64,000 nucleotides of DNA, taken from contig NZ_BSDC01000001.1 in the NCBI RefSeq assembly GCF_030268045.1, positions 806,001-870,000 on the forward strand, in the 5' to 3' direction. The stretch is from Geothrix edaphica (GTDB lineage Bacteria > Acidobacteriota > Holophagae > Holophagales > Holophagaceae). The notes beneath the pieces were generated by a model, which saw only the letters and a list, made by a program, of their open reading frames with translations, made no database searches and was not told the DNA's origin. This document shows, one piece after another, positions 26,153 to 34,924 of this stretch (position 1 is its first letter; each line of letters begins with the position of its first letter). The translations under genes and the position numbers were made by a program.

Positions 26153-26745
26153 CCCCCTTCACACCGCCGCTGGCACTCCGGGCCGAGACCCCCGCCGCCT
26201 GGGCCGAGGCGGCCCTGGCGGATCCCGAGGCCCTGCTGTCAGACCATGCCCACTGCGAGAAGAAGGCGGCCCTCACGGCCATGAATCTGGCCCGGCACCT
26301 GGGCGACCAGGCCCACGCCTCCGGCCTGCTGAGCCGGCTGGCGGACGAGGAGCTGGACCACTACCGGCGGGTGCTGGAGGGAATCCAGGACTTTGGCTGG
26401 ACCCTGCAGCCCGACCGGGGGAACCCCTACGCGCACGAACTCCACCGGCTGGCCTCGAAGGGCCTGCTGGACCAGCTCCTCATCGCCGCGATCATCGAGG
26501 CCCGCAGCTGCGAGCGGCTCTGGCTGCTGGAGCAGGCCACGGCCGGCCATCCGACCCTGGGGGCCGCTCCCTGGCTGGCCTTCCTGCTGGAGCTGGAGCG
26601 TTGCGAGGCCGGCCATGCCCACGCCTACCGGAGCCTGGCGGAGGAGCGGTTCGGCCGCGCGGTCGTCCAGCAGCGGTTGGACTGGTGGCTGGACCGGGAG
26701 GCGGAGACCATCCAGACACAGCCCTGGCGATCTGCGGTCCATTAG
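26149..26745 (+). CDS. miaE: tRNA 2-methylthio-N6-isopentenyladenosine-37 hydroxylase
   Basis: A 198-residue ferritin-like diiron protein that hydroxylates the isopentenyl group of ms2i6A at position 37 of tRNAs. The diiron ligands can be placed in DHAHCEKKAALTAM, DEELDHYRRV, EARSCERL and ELERCEAGHAHAY, giving the E, E-x-x-H, E, E-x-x-H pattern. The length fits the family (about 200). It is coupled to the EamA gene by a 4-bp overlap. Partner genes miaA and miaB are not in this window. Confidence 0.9.
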   Translation: MTPFTPPLALRAETPAAWAEAALADPEALLSDHAHCEKKAALTAMNLARHLGDQAHASGLLSRLADEELDHYRRVLEGIQDFGWTLQPDRGNPYAHELHRLASKGLLDQLLIAAIIEARSCERLWLLEQATAGHPTLGAAPWLAFLLELERCEAGHAHAYRSLAEERFGRAVVQQRLDWWLDREAETIQTQPWRSAVH

Positions 26746-26804
26746 GTCTCTTGACCAGAGGTAAGCCCAACCGTGGCATCCTGGAGTGTCCTCCGAGGCA
26801 GCCT

Positions 26805-27506
26805 ATGTCCACAGTTCCCGACCACGGTCTCAAAGAGATGGTGCCGGTCTTCGGGCCCGACGCGCTCGGGGCCCATGCCGGTGCGAGCTTCCACCAGGCG
26901 CTGGCACGGCTCAGCGAGGGCGGCGACCTCAAGGCCCGCCTCCTGCTGTCGGCCCTGTCCCACTTCGCAGCCAAGGGCTACGACGGTGTGCAGGTGAAGG
27001 AGGTGGCCGAGGAGGCGGGCGTCTCGAAGCCCACCCTCTACTACCACTTCGGCAGCAAGGAGGGGCTCTTCCGCCAGCTCTGCCTGGTTTCGCTCTCGGC
27101 CATGGCCGTGCGCATCCAGGCCCTGGTCGAGCCCTTCCTGGCGGCTCCCATCCGGGGCACCAAGGCCATCGACGAGGCCTGTGTGAAGCTGGTCCAGGCC
27201 TACCTGGATCTGCTCCTGGAGAGCCAGGAATTCACCGGTTTCATCCTGCGCTCCATCGCCGTGCCGTCGCCGGATTCAGGCTTCCGGGACCTCATGCCCC
27301 TCGTGGAGAAGGGCCTGAGTCCGCTGGGTCTCTTCATGAACCACGTGTTCGGCACGGGCCTGGAGCAGGCCCGCAAGGAAGTGCTGCTGTTCACCTCCCT
27401 GGTGGGTGCCCTCATCGAGGAGAAGCTCCGGGATCCGCAGTACCAGATCTCCGGGGACGAGGTGCGCTGGGTGGCCCGCCGCTGGCTGCACGGCGTCCAG
27501 GGCTGA
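26805..27506 (+). CDS. TetR/AcrR-family transcriptional regulator
   Basis: A 233-residue regulator. After an atypical leader of about 40 residues comes the TetR DNA-binding domain: LLLSALSHFAAKGYDGVQVKEVAEEAGVSKPTLYYHFGSKEGLFRQL region (positions about 45-92), with the recognition helix SKPTLYYHF. The C-terminal ligand/dimerisation half is divergent, so the inducer is unknown. The ATG at 26805 begins the conserved-length protein; in-frame sequence upstream overlaps miaE. It is followed after 20 bp by the M61 peptidase gene, so it may autoregulate that operon. Confidence 0.92.
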   Translation: MSTVPDHGLKEMVPVFGPDALGAHAGASFHQALARLSEGGDLKARLLLSALSHFAAKGYDGVQVKEVAEEAGVSKPTLYYHFGSKEGLFRQLCLVSLSAMAVRIQALVEPFLAAPIRGTKAIDEACVKLVQAYLDLLLESQEFTGFILRSIAVPSPDSGFRDLMPLVEKGLSPLGLFMNHVFGTGLEQARKEVLLFTSLVGALIEEKLRDPQYQISGDEVRWVARRWLHGVQG

Positions 27507-27526
27507 CAGATCCGAGGAAGGACATC

Positions 27527-29326
27527 ATGGCCAAGCTCGCCCCGATCCGGGCCGTCCTCCGTCCGCTGGACCTGGCCCAGCACCTCTTCGAAGTGACGCT
27601 GACACTGCCCCCGGAGGCCCTGGCCTCCGGCGCTGTCGCGGCGATGCCCGCCTGGACGCCGGGTTCGTACCTGGTGCGGGACTACGCTCGCCTCGTGGAT
27701 CGGGTGCGCCTCCTGGAGGGGCGGAAGGAACGTCCGCTGGACAAGCTCGACAAGCAGCGCTGGCAGCTGCCGCCCTCGAAGCGGGAACTCACGGTGAAGT
27801 ACCGCGTGTACGGCAACGACCTCACCGTGCGCACCAACCACCTGGACGCCAGCCACGCCCAGATCATCCCCGCCGCCACCTTCCTCTACCTGGAGGGCCA
27901 GCTGGACCGGCCCGTGGAGGTGCGCTTCGAGGGCTTCCCCGCGGACTGGAAGGTGGCCTCGGCCCTGCCGCAGGAGCAGGGCGGGTACCTGGCGAAGGAC
28001 TTCGACACGCTGGTGGATTCGCCCTTCGAGCTGGGCGCGTTCCGCACCCGCAGCTTCAGGGCCGGCGGCACAGTCTTCGAGCTGGTCTTCACAGGGCGGC
28101 ACAACGGCGACGAGGGCCGCATGGTCGAGGCCACCCGCCAGATCGTCGAGGCCGCGGGTGCCATCTTCGGCGGGTTCCCCTTCAGGCGCTACGTCTTCTT
28201 CTTCACCTTCACGCCCAAGCTGCGCGGCGGGCTGGAGCACAAAGACTGTACCAGCCTCATCGCGGACAGCCACGCCTTCGACAAGCCGGAGGGCTACTAC
28301 GCCTTGTTCCAGCTGGTGGCCCACGAGTTCTTCCATGCCTGGAACGTGAAGCGCCTCCACGACCCGGTGCTGGGCCCCTTCGACTACAGCCGGGAGAACC
28401 CCACGAAGATGCTCTGGTTCCACGAGGGGCTCACCTCGTACATGGAGCATGTGATCGTCCTGCGGGCCGGCGTGGTGCCCTGGAGCCATGCCTCTAAGGA
28501 ACTGGCCAAGTGCTGGAGCGAGCAGGTGCAGCGCCCCGGCCGTCTGGAGCAGAGCCTGGAGGAGGCCAGCTGGGACGCGTGGATCCGCTTCTACAAGCAG
28601 CACGAGTTCAGTCCCAACAGCTCCGTCAGTTACTACGACAAGGGTGAGATGGTCGCCTGGCTCATGGACGCGGCCCTCCGCGAGGGGAGCCGGGGCAGGG
28701 CCGGCCTGGCGGACCTCTTCGCGCAGCTCTGGGCGCGGCATGGCGAGGACGGACTCACTGATGCGGATGTGCGCCGGGCCTTCCGGGAGCTCTCGGGAAA
28801 AGACCCTGCGCCCTTCTGGGATGCCTACATTTCCGGGCGCGCCGAACTGGATTCCGCCCAGCTGCGCCGGGCCTTCGGCCTGGTCATGGAAGCCAAGGCG
28901 CCCTGGGAAGGCCTCTCCATCGAGGAGGCGAGTGATCCCGCGGCGCAGCGACGCGCCCGTGCGTGGACGGGTCTCGTGCTGGCCTCCAACGGGCCCGTCA
29001 TCCAGAACGTCATTCCCGGTAGCCCCGCAGCGGGAGCCGGCCTCAGCTTCGGCATGGAGATCCTCGCCGTAGAGGGGTGGCGCACCACGACCGCAGCAGA
29101 GGCCCAGCGGTGCCTGGCGGAGCCTGGGCCCGGCGGGAAGGTGGCGGTGCTGGTCGCGGATCGCGGGCGGGTCTTCCACGTGGAAGTGGCCTTGGCCGAG
29201 AATCCCGAACGCACCTACCGGCTGACGCCGGATCCCCGGGTCGGCGCCGCCCAGCGGGCGGCCTTCGCCGCCTCCTACGGCCAGCCCCATCCCGCCGCCC
29301 CGGTCAGGCGGGGCGTGCGCCGGTGA
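27527..29326 (+). CDS. M61-family metallopeptidase with PDZ domain
   Basis: A 599-residue glycyl-aminopeptidase-like enzyme. The N-terminal beta domain is followed by a gluzincin catalytic domain with the zinc motif HEFFH (266-270) and the third ligand Glu in WFHEGLTSY (near 304). GGLEHKDCTSL is another M61 block. The C-terminus (about 470-570) is a PDZ domain (GLVLASNGPVIQNVIPGSPA). No clear signal peptide is seen, so it is probably cytoplasmic like many M61 enzymes. The ATG at 27527 has GGAAGGA upstream. Its stop overlaps the glycosyltransferase GTG (GTGA). Confidence 0.94.
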   Translation: MAKLAPIRAVLRPLDLAQHLFEVTLTLPPEALASGAVAAMPAWTPGSYLVRDYARLVDRVRLLEGRKERPLDKLDKQRWQLPPSKRELTVKYRVYGNDLTVRTNHLDASHAQIIPAATFLYLEGQLDRPVEVRFEGFPADWKVASALPQEQGGYLAKDFDTLVDSPFELGAFRTRSFRAGGTVFELVFTGRHNGDEGRMVEATRQIVEAAGAIFGGFPFRRYVFFFTFTPKLRGGLEHKDCTSLIADSHAFDKPEGYYALFQLVAHEFFHAWNVKRLHDPVLGPFDYSRENPTKMLWFHEGLTSYMEHVIVLRAGVVPWSHASKELAKCWSEQVQRPGRLEQSLEEASWDAWIRFYKQHEFSPNSSVSYYDKGEMVAWLMDAALREGSRGRAGLADLFAQLWARHGEDGLTDADVRRAFRELSGKDPAPFWDAYISGRAELDSAQLRRAFGLVMEAKAPWEGLSIEEASDPAAQRRARAWTGLVLASNGPVIQNVIPGSPAAGAGLSFGMEILAVEGWRTTTAAEAQRCLAEPGPGGKVAVLVADRGRVFHVEVALAENPERTYRLTPDPRVGAAQRAAFAASYGQPHPAAPVRRGVRR

Positions 29327-29994
29327 GGATCGCCGCGATCCTCGCCGCCCACAATGAGGCGGATCGCATCGGGCCGGTGCTGGAGGGGTTGCGGCCCTTC
29401 GGCCTCCACCGCGTGCTGGTGGTGGATGACGGGTCCGCGGACCGCACCGGCGCCGTGGCCGCCGGCCACGGCGCCGAGGTGCTGCGCCTGGGGCCCGGGC
29501 AGGGCGGGGGCAAAGGTCAGGCCCTGCGGGCGGGCATCGCCCGGCTGCGCCCCGATGCCTTCGACTTCTATCTGTTCCTGGATGCCGACGGCCAGCACGA
29601 TCCGGCGGATCTCCAGCGGTTCCTGGAGCATCTCGCCGCCCATCCCAGGACCGACTTCCTCATCGGCTCCCGCTTCCTGGACCGGGCCAAGATCCCGCCC
29701 AAGCGCTGGCGCACCAATGCGCTGGGCACCTGGACGCTGGGCCGCATCGCGGGCGTGACCTGGGAGGACAGCCAGAGCGGCTTCCGCATGATCCGCAAGA
29801 AGGTGCTGGACCGGCTGGACCTCCGCTCCACAGGCTTCGCCATCGAGATGGAGATCTCGATGAAGGCCGCGGACTGGAACCTGCGCTGGGCGCACATCCC
29901 CATCCGGGCCATCTATCAGCCGGGGCCTGTGAGGAGTCATTTTCGAGGGGTGATGGATACTTGGCTGATCGCCTGGGAGTCCCTGAAGTGCTAG
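29323..29994 (+). CDS. Family 2 glycosyltransferase (polyprenyl-phosphate type)
   Basis: A 223-residue GT-A-fold transferase with no transmembrane segment. The start GTG lies inside the M61 stop (GTGA). Key elements are IAAILAAHNEADRIGPVLEG, VLVVDDGSADRT (nucleotide-sugar binding), KGQALRAG, and the DxD-type metal site FLDADGQHDPADL. DSQSGFRMIRKKVL contains the conserved acceptor-side segment. It resembles dolichyl/undecaprenyl-phosphate glycosyltransferases, with an unknown sugar. The last 34 bp of the gene are repeated exactly 109 bp downstream. Confidence 0.92.
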   Translation: MRIAAILAAHNEADRIGPVLEGLRPFGLHRVLVVDDGSADRTGAVAAGHGAEVLRLGPGQGGGKGQALRAGIARLRPDAFDFYLFLDADGQHDPADLQRFLEHLAAHPRTDFLIGSRFLDRAKIPPKRWRTNALGTWTLGRIAGVTWEDSQSGFRMIRKKVLDRLDLRSTGFAIEMEISMKAADWNLRWAHIPIRAIYQPGPVRSHFRGVMDTWLIAWESLKC

Positions 29995-30101
29995 CTGGCT
30001 TCAACCCGGTCAGGCCTTGTCACTTGACGCTGCCCCGCAGCGCCAAGCTCGGGCCCGATCCGGGTTGACTTGGCTGATCGCCTGGGAGTCCCTGAAGTGC
30101 T
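29959..30101. repeat. 34-bp perfect direct repeat, 109 bp apart
   Basis: The 34 bp at 29959-29992, which encode the C-terminal residues of the glycosyltransferase, recur without mismatch at 30068-30101. The second copy lies between that gene and the convergent protease gene. The copies bracket a 75-bp spacer that carries inverted repeats. The second copy is non-coding, since it is out of the gene's frame and after its stop. Confidence 0.95.
30001..30068. repeat. Nested inverted repeats in the spacer
   Basis: TCAACCCGG (30001-30009) pairs perfectly with CCGGGTTGA (30060-30068). Inside it, CTTGACGCTGC (30023-30033) pairs with GCAGCGCCAAG (30037-30047) across a CCC loop with one mismatch. No T-run follows, so it is not a typical intrinsic terminator; a Rho-assisted or convergent-stop role is possible. 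Confidence 0.75.
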
Positions 30102-30104
30102 GAG

Positions 30105-32147
30105 CTAGCGCGCCGCGGCGGGTGCGGCTGGGGCCTGCGTCCGCACCACCTGGATTCCGGACGCTCCGTTGACGGGAGTGATGGCCCGGAGCAGCGCCTG
30201 GATCCGGGTCTGCATCTCCTTGTCGTCCACCTTGCCCACACGGGCCAGGTAGAGGGTATACAGGTCCGGGCTCTCGGCCGGAGCGGCGCCGGGCTTGAGG
30301 AAGGCGGGATGCACCGCGGCGATCCGGCTGGCGCCGTCCTCCTCGAAGGTGCGCTGGGTGTAGGGATGCCGCTGCTTCGCGATCTCCTTCCAGTGCTTCT
30401 GGTCCCCCTCCGGCACGCCCGGCGTGGGATGGATGTGCTTGAGCACGACGAAGTAGTTGTCCTCCTCGTCCTCCGAGATGCTCACGCGGCGCAGGTCCCA
30501 GGCGACGTCCTCTCCTCGTCGGGAAAAGCCCATGTTCAGGATGAGGAAGGCCTTGGGCGACAGGTCCACGTGGGAGGCATCCAGGTCCAGCTTCGCCCAG
30601 AGGGCCTGGAGATGGAGGGAGCGGCCCTCCTTGAAGGTGAAGGCCATGTCCTTGAGCGCGGAAGGGACCTGTTCGCGGTGCTGAAGATACTCCACCCAGT
30701 CGCTGAGCTTGCCGCCGTAGGGCACGTAGGTGTAGTCCAGGAACTTCGACAGGTCGTAGAGCCAGGGCATCAGGGACGAGGAATCCACGAACTTGACGGC
30801 CATCACCACGCCCGAGGGCACGACGGTCGTGTAGGTGAGAACCGTGCCGTCGTCGTAGGGCGTGAACCAGATGGCCTGCTGCCAGGGGCGGCCGAAGCGG
30901 TCGATGTGGGGCTGGATCTGGTAGGGCTGGCCGAACGAGGTCACGCGGATGTCCTGCCCGCCGACGGTGCGCGTGACCTGGGCGCCCTTGAGCAGGAGGT
31001 CCATGGTGAGCTTCGGCTTCGCGAGGAGGTCGGCGAGGCTGACCCCGTCCGGGCGGTGGATCCTGAAGAGGTACACGCCGTTCGCCTGGGCGTAGCGGAG
31101 GCGGCCGTTCTTGGGGATCTCGTTGCTCTTGTACTCCAGGCCGGAGATGCTCCAGGTCTTGGTGGTCTTGTCCCGGAAGATGACCTCGGGATCCGTGCTG
31201 GTCGGGATGTCGCCGATGGCGGCCTCACTGGCCTCGCCCCCCGGAAACAACTCCGCGCCGAGGCTGCTGAAGAGATTGTCCATGGACTGGGTGTAGAACG
31301 CGGATTCCCGGGCCGCGAGCTCCTTCCGGAGGTCGGCGTAGCGGCGGGGCAGGGGCAGGTTGAACGTCCGGTCGAGGGCCTTGGAGTTTTCTGGGAACAG
31401 CGCGAAGGAGAAGCTGATCTTGTTGTCGAAGGCCGCGGTGTTGGCTTTCACGGCCTTCAGCTCGTCGGTGGGGAGCGAATAGCAGATGTTGTCCTTCTTC
31501 CCTTGCACCAGGCCCACCACGCGCCCCTGCGGGTCCACCAGCGGGCCGCCGGAGTTGCCGGGGTTCACGCCGGCGCTGCTCTTCAGGATGCTCCAGGCGC
31601 CGCGCATGGGCTCGGGCAGCGTGCCGATCACTTCGCCGGGGCGGATCACGAGGCCCTCGCCATAGGCATTGCCCACGGTGAACACAGTCTCGTTGACCTG
31701 GAATCCGGGTCGGAGGTCCAACCACCGGTCGAAGGTCCGCCCCTTGACCGTGAACCTGATCACGTCCCGCTGCTCGTCGAGCGCGAGGATCTGGTCCACC
31801 TCCCAGACGTTCTGCTTGGCGTCCCGGATGAAGCAGGTTTGGTAGCCCATGGAGGCATGGACCGGCTTGAAGACGTGGTGCGCGGTGACCAGCTCGGTCT
31901 TCGAGACGGCGAAGGCAGTGCCGATGGAGATGTAGCGGTCATTGCGGATGTTGAAAGGCACCAGGTCCCAGGGCAGCTCCTTCTCGTAGGAGACGGGATC
32001 CTTGTCCGGGTCGGGACGGAGGACCACCACCTCGAAGCTGGCTTCGGTGACCCGCGCCTTGACGGCCGGAGCCAGGGCCGTCTCCTGGGCCCGGAGGATG
32101 GGCCCGAGCAGAAGCGCGGGGAGGAGCAGGGCGGCGAGGAGTCTCAT
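30105..32147 (-). CDS. Secreted trypsin-like serine protease with long uncharacterised C-terminus
   Basis: A 680-residue exported protein. The signal peptide (MRLLAALLLPALLLGPILRA) starts at the ATG at 32147; 19 further in-frame codons upstream do not fit a signal. The catalytic domain covers about 30-230, with the His in LVTAHHVF (90-91), Asp128 in DEQRDVIRF and Ser199 in GVNPGNSGGPLVD, an HtrA-like S1C pattern. No PDZ domain is evident. The remaining 450 or so residues match nothing I recognise and probably form a beta-rich substrate or partner domain. It is monocistronic and convergent with the glycosyltransferase gene. Confidence 0.86.
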   Translation of the reverse strand: MRLLAALLLPALLLGPILRAQETALAPAVKARVTEASFEVVVLRPDPDKDPVSYEKELPWDLVPFNIRNDRYISIGTAFAVSKTELVTAHHVFKPVHASMGYQTCFIRDAKQNVWEVDQILALDEQRDVIRFTVKGRTFDRWLDLRPGFQVNETVFTVGNAYGEGLVIRPGEVIGTLPEPMRGAWSILKSSAGVNPGNSGGPLVDPQGRVVGLVQGKKDNICYSLPTDELKAVKANTAAFDNKISFSFALFPENSKALDRTFNLPLPRRYADLRKELAARESAFYTQSMDNLFSSLGAELFPGGEASEAAIGDIPTSTDPEVIFRDKTTKTWSISGLEYKSNEIPKNGRLRYAQANGVYLFRIHRPDGVSLADLLAKPKLTMDLLLKGAQVTRTVGGQDIRVTSFGQPYQIQPHIDRFGRPWQQAIWFTPYDDGTVLTYTTVVPSGVVMAVKFVDSSSLMPWLYDLSKFLDYTYVPYGGKLSDWVEYLQHREQVPSALKDMAFTFKEGRSLHLQALWAKLDLDASHVDLSPKAFLILNMGFSRRGEDVAWDLRRVSISEDEEDNYFVVLKHIHPTPGVPEGDQKHWKEIAKQRHPYTQRTFEEDGASRIAAVHPAFLKPGAAPAESPDLYTLYLARVGKVDDKEMQTRIQALLRAITPVNGASGIQVVRTQAPAAPAAAR

Positions 32148-32354
32148 GGGATATCCGTGAATGATGGAGGGGCAAACCTTCATCCTGCCTATGGGGCGGG
32201 ACACCGACGCTTACTGGTCTTGAAGGTCCCCAGTGTATCGCAGATGAGGTCCGCCGGATTCGCGGTACCTTGGGCGCATGGACAGGCCCGATTCTGGATT
32301 TCCGCAACCATCCCTCCCGCCGGGGGAAGTTCCCGTTCCTCTCCGGGTGATCCT

Positions 32355-33164
32355 GTGAATCCCCTGGACTGGGATCTCGGCAACGTGCCGCCGGGCGTGG
32401 CCTGGGGCGGCGTGGACGAGGCGGGCCGTGGCGCCTGGGCGGGCCCGGTGGTGGCGGCCTGCGCGGTGCTGGATGCGGACACCGTGCGGCGGTGGGGCCA
32501 CGTGCTGAGGGGCGTCCGGGACAGCAAGCAGCTGACGCCGGAGAAGCGCGAGGTCCTGGCGGCCGAGCTGAAGGCCATCCTGCCGGCCTACGGCATCGCC
32601 GAGGTGGAGCCCATGGCCATCGACCGGGAGAACATCCTGGAAGCCACCCTGATGGCCATGCGGCAGAGTGTGAAGGACCTGTCCCTCCGCCCCCGCCTCC
32701 TGTTCATCGATGGCAACCGTGGGCCGAAGACGGGCCTGCCGGAGCGCCTGGTGGTGGACGGGGACGCCATCAGCTGCGCCATCGGGGCGGCCAGCATCCT
32801 GGCCAAGGCCCATCGGGATGCCTTCATGATCGCCTTGGAGGAGGCCTACCCGGGCTATGGCTTCGGCCAGCACAAGGGCTACGGCACGGCCCTCCACCGG
32901 GCCCGGATCGTCGCGCTGGGCGTGTCTCCCGTCCACCGCATCAGCTACGCGCCCGTGGCCGCCCTCCAGCGCGTGGACGAGGAACTGCGCGATGCGCTCC
33001 ACCACAGCCTCGACCACTGCGCCAGCGTGGCGGAGCTGCAGGCCTGGGTGGGGACCGATCTGAGGCCCGCCTACGGCCGGCTGAAGCTGGTGTGGGTGGA
33101 GACCCTGCGCCGGCGCTATGCAGACCGCCTGGCCCAGTTCGCGAACCGGGAAGGCCTGGAATGA
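32355..33164 (+). CDS. rnhB: Ribonuclease HII
   Basis: Cleaves RNA in RNA/DNA hybrids, including single ribonucleotides in DNA. The 269-residue product shows the active-site block GVDEAGRGAWAGPVV (first Asp-Glu pair), IDGNRGPK with the next acidic residue, and AISCAIGAASILAKAHRD containing the later Asp, all in family order. KGYGTALHRARI is the conserved C-terminal element. The GTG at 32355 was chosen; an in-frame ATG about 110 bp upstream would add a non-conserved leader. The C-terminal extension after the catalytic core is longer than in many homologues. The gene overlaps the next one by 4 bp (ATGA). Confidence 0.95.
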   Translation: MNPLDWDLGNVPPGVAWGGVDEAGRGAWAGPVVAACAVLDADTVRRWGHVLRGVRDSKQLTPEKREVLAAELKAILPAYGIAEVEPMAIDRENILEATLMAMRQSVKDLSLRPRLLFIDGNRGPKTGLPERLVVDGDAISCAIGAASILAKAHRDAFMIALEEAYPGYGFGQHKGYGTALHRARIVALGVSPVHRISYAPVAALQRVDEELRDALHHSLDHCASVAELQAWVGTDLRPAYGRLKLVWVETLRRRYADRLAQFANREGLE

Positions 33165-33544
33165 CGGAGGTGGCCCTGGCTCTGATCGGCCGGGAGGGAC
33201 GCTGGTTCCTCCAGCGCCGGGCGGGCTCGAATCCGGTGCTCCCGGGCCTGTGGGAATTCCCGGGCGGGAAGGTGGAGCCTGCGGAGACGCCGCTCGAGGC
33301 GCTGCGCCGGGAGCTCCTGGAGGAGATCGGGCTGGAACTCGAAGCGGCCACCGCGCTGCCGGTCCTGGAAGGGCCGGTGCGCCTCCACCCCTTCCTGGTC
33401 GAAGCGCCGGGCCGGCCGCGCACGGACCTGGCCTGGGGCTGGTTCTCGCCGGGAGAGATGGCGAACCTGCCCGTCCCGCCGGCCAATGAAAGCCTCATCC
33501 ACCGGCTGGGAGACCCGCAGGCCGGGCGTCAAAACCCGATCTGA
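33161..33544 (+). CDS. mutT: NUDIX hydrolase (MutT-like)
   Basis: A 127-residue NUDIX protein. The Nudix box is complete: GGKVEPAETPLEAL, then RRELLEEIGLE, fitting G-x5-E-x7-R-E-U-x-E-E-x-G-U. The start MTEVALALIGREGRWFLQRR is typical of 8-oxo-dGTP diphosphatases that sanitise oxidised nucleotide pools, but other NUDIX substrates cannot be excluded. It is translationally coupled to rnhB, so both repair-related genes are co-expressed. tolB follows 33 bp downstream. Confidence 0.85.
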   Translation: MTEVALALIGREGRWFLQRRAGSNPVLPGLWEFPGGKVEPAETPLEALRRELLEEIGLELEAATALPVLEGPVRLHPFLVEAPGRPRTDLAWGWFSPGEMANLPVPPANESLIHRLGDPQAGRQNPI

Positions 33545-33577
33545 TAGGCTGGACTCTTCCCCAGGCCCGGAGCTGTC

Positions 33578-34858
33578 ATGCCGCGATTCCTCGTTCGGAC
33601 CTTCCTGCTCGCCCTCACCGCGCTGGCCCTCCAGGCCCAGCAGACGGAGGTGGTGCTGAGCGCTTCCAGCAGCGCCAAGCTGGTGCTGGGCATGGCCCCC
33701 CCGAAGGTATCCGGGCTCGATGATGCGCAGGTGGCTTCGGAGTTCACCGCGGTGCTCAAGCGCGATCTGGACGAGACTGGAGTCTTCGCGGTGCTGCAGG
33801 AGAGGCTGCCCGCCGGCTCCGCGCCGGCGAAGGCCTGGAAGGAGGCCGGGGCCCAGTGGCTGTTGAACGTCGGGCTCACCAGGGCGGCCGCGGGCGATCT
33901 CCAGCTCGAAGCCTCCGCTCTCGACACCGCCGCGGAGAAGGCGGTCTTCACCAAGCCCTACAAGGCCGATCGGATGGTCCCCCTCCGCCGCCTGGCCCAT
34001 GCCCTCGCCGATGATCTCGTGGCCCGGCTCACTGGAGAGCGCGGCGTGGCTTCCAGCCGGGTGGTCTTCGTCCGCCAGATCGCGCCGGGTGTGAAGGAAC
34101 TGTTCCAGATCGACCGCGACGGCGCGAACCAGGTCCAGCTCACCCGGCACGGCAGCCTCACCCTGTCTCCCACCGTGGCGGCGGACGGCCGCCTGGCCTA
34201 CGTCACCTACAAGGGCGGCGCGCCCGAGATCTGGGGCCAGCGCCGCCGGGATGGCGCCCACGAGAAGCTCTATCCGGCCACCGGTTCGGGAGCCATGGTC
34301 TCCACGCCGGTGTGGTCTCCGGACGGCCGCCGCCTGGCCTTCGTCCAGGGCGACCGGCGCGGCAACAGCGACATCATGGTGCTGGATCTGGACTCAGGAC
34401 GCGCACGGCGTCTGACCGACGGTAATGGCATCAATACTGAACCAAGCTGGAACCCCAACGGAACCCAGATCGCATTCACCTCGGATCGGGAAGGGGGCCC
34501 CCAGGTGTTTCTCATGCAGGATGATGGCTCCAACCTCCGCCGGCTGACCGGCGAGGGCATGTACAACGCCAGTCCGGCCTGGAGCCCCAACGGCGCCATG
34601 ATCGCCTATGTGTCGCGGTTCGAGGGCAAGTTCGATCTTTTTATCTATAAATTGGGAGAAGGAAAGGCCTATCAGATCACGACCGGCGTGAGCACCTCGG
34701 AGTCGCCGGCCTGGTCGCCGGATGAGCGCAGGCTTGTGTTTACGAGCAACCGGTTCGGCTCCATGCAGATCTTCACTACGGACCTCTCCGGACGGCAGGT
34801 GGTCCGGATGACCGAGCTTCCCGGCTGCCAAAGCCCCAAGTGGACGCGAGGGCGTTAA
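33578..34858 (+). CDS. tolB: Tol-Pal system periplasmic protein TolB
   Basis: A 426-residue periplasmic protein of the Tol-Pal envelope-constriction system. A signal peptide (FLVRTFLLALTALALQAQ) is followed by the N-terminal TolB domain, then a six-bladed beta propeller with WSPDGRRLAFVQ, WNPNGTQIAFTSDREG, WSPNGAMIAYVSRFEG and WSPDERRLVFTSNRFG repeats. Pal, its binding partner, is encoded 66 bp downstream and cpoB follows; tolQ, tolR and tolA are not in the window. Local AT-rich codons near 34640-34660 are slightly unlike the surrounding sequence. Confidence 0.96.
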   Translation: MPRFLVRTFLLALTALALQAQQTEVVLSASSSAKLVLGMAPPKVSGLDDAQVASEFTAVLKRDLDETGVFAVLQERLPAGSAPAKAWKEAGAQWLLNVGLTRAAAGDLQLEASALDTAAEKAVFTKPYKADRMVPLRRLAHALADDLVARLTGERGVASSRVVFVRQIAPGVKELFQIDRDGANQVQLTRHGSLTLSPTVAADGRLAYVTYKGGAPEIWGQRRRDGAHEKLYPATGSGAMVSTPVWSPDGRRLAFVQGDRRGNSDIMVLDLDSGRARRLTDGNGINTEPSWNPNGTQIAFTSDREGGPQVFLMQDDGSNLRRLTGEGMYNASPAWSPNGAMIAYVSRFEGKFDLFIYKLGEGKAYQITTGVSTSESPAWSPDERRLVFTSNRFGSMQIFTTDLSGRQVVRMTELPGCQSPKWTRGR

Positions 34859-34924
34859 AAAATAAATGACAATTTCCTGAGTGTCATCCATCTATACTCA
34901 GGCTCATCCAGGAGGAACAATCCC

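Noticed and set aside
34870-34898. Sigma-70 promoter for pal
   Set aside because: TATACT at 34893 is a fair -10, but no acceptable -35 lies 16-18 bp upstream, so it was not listed as a feature.
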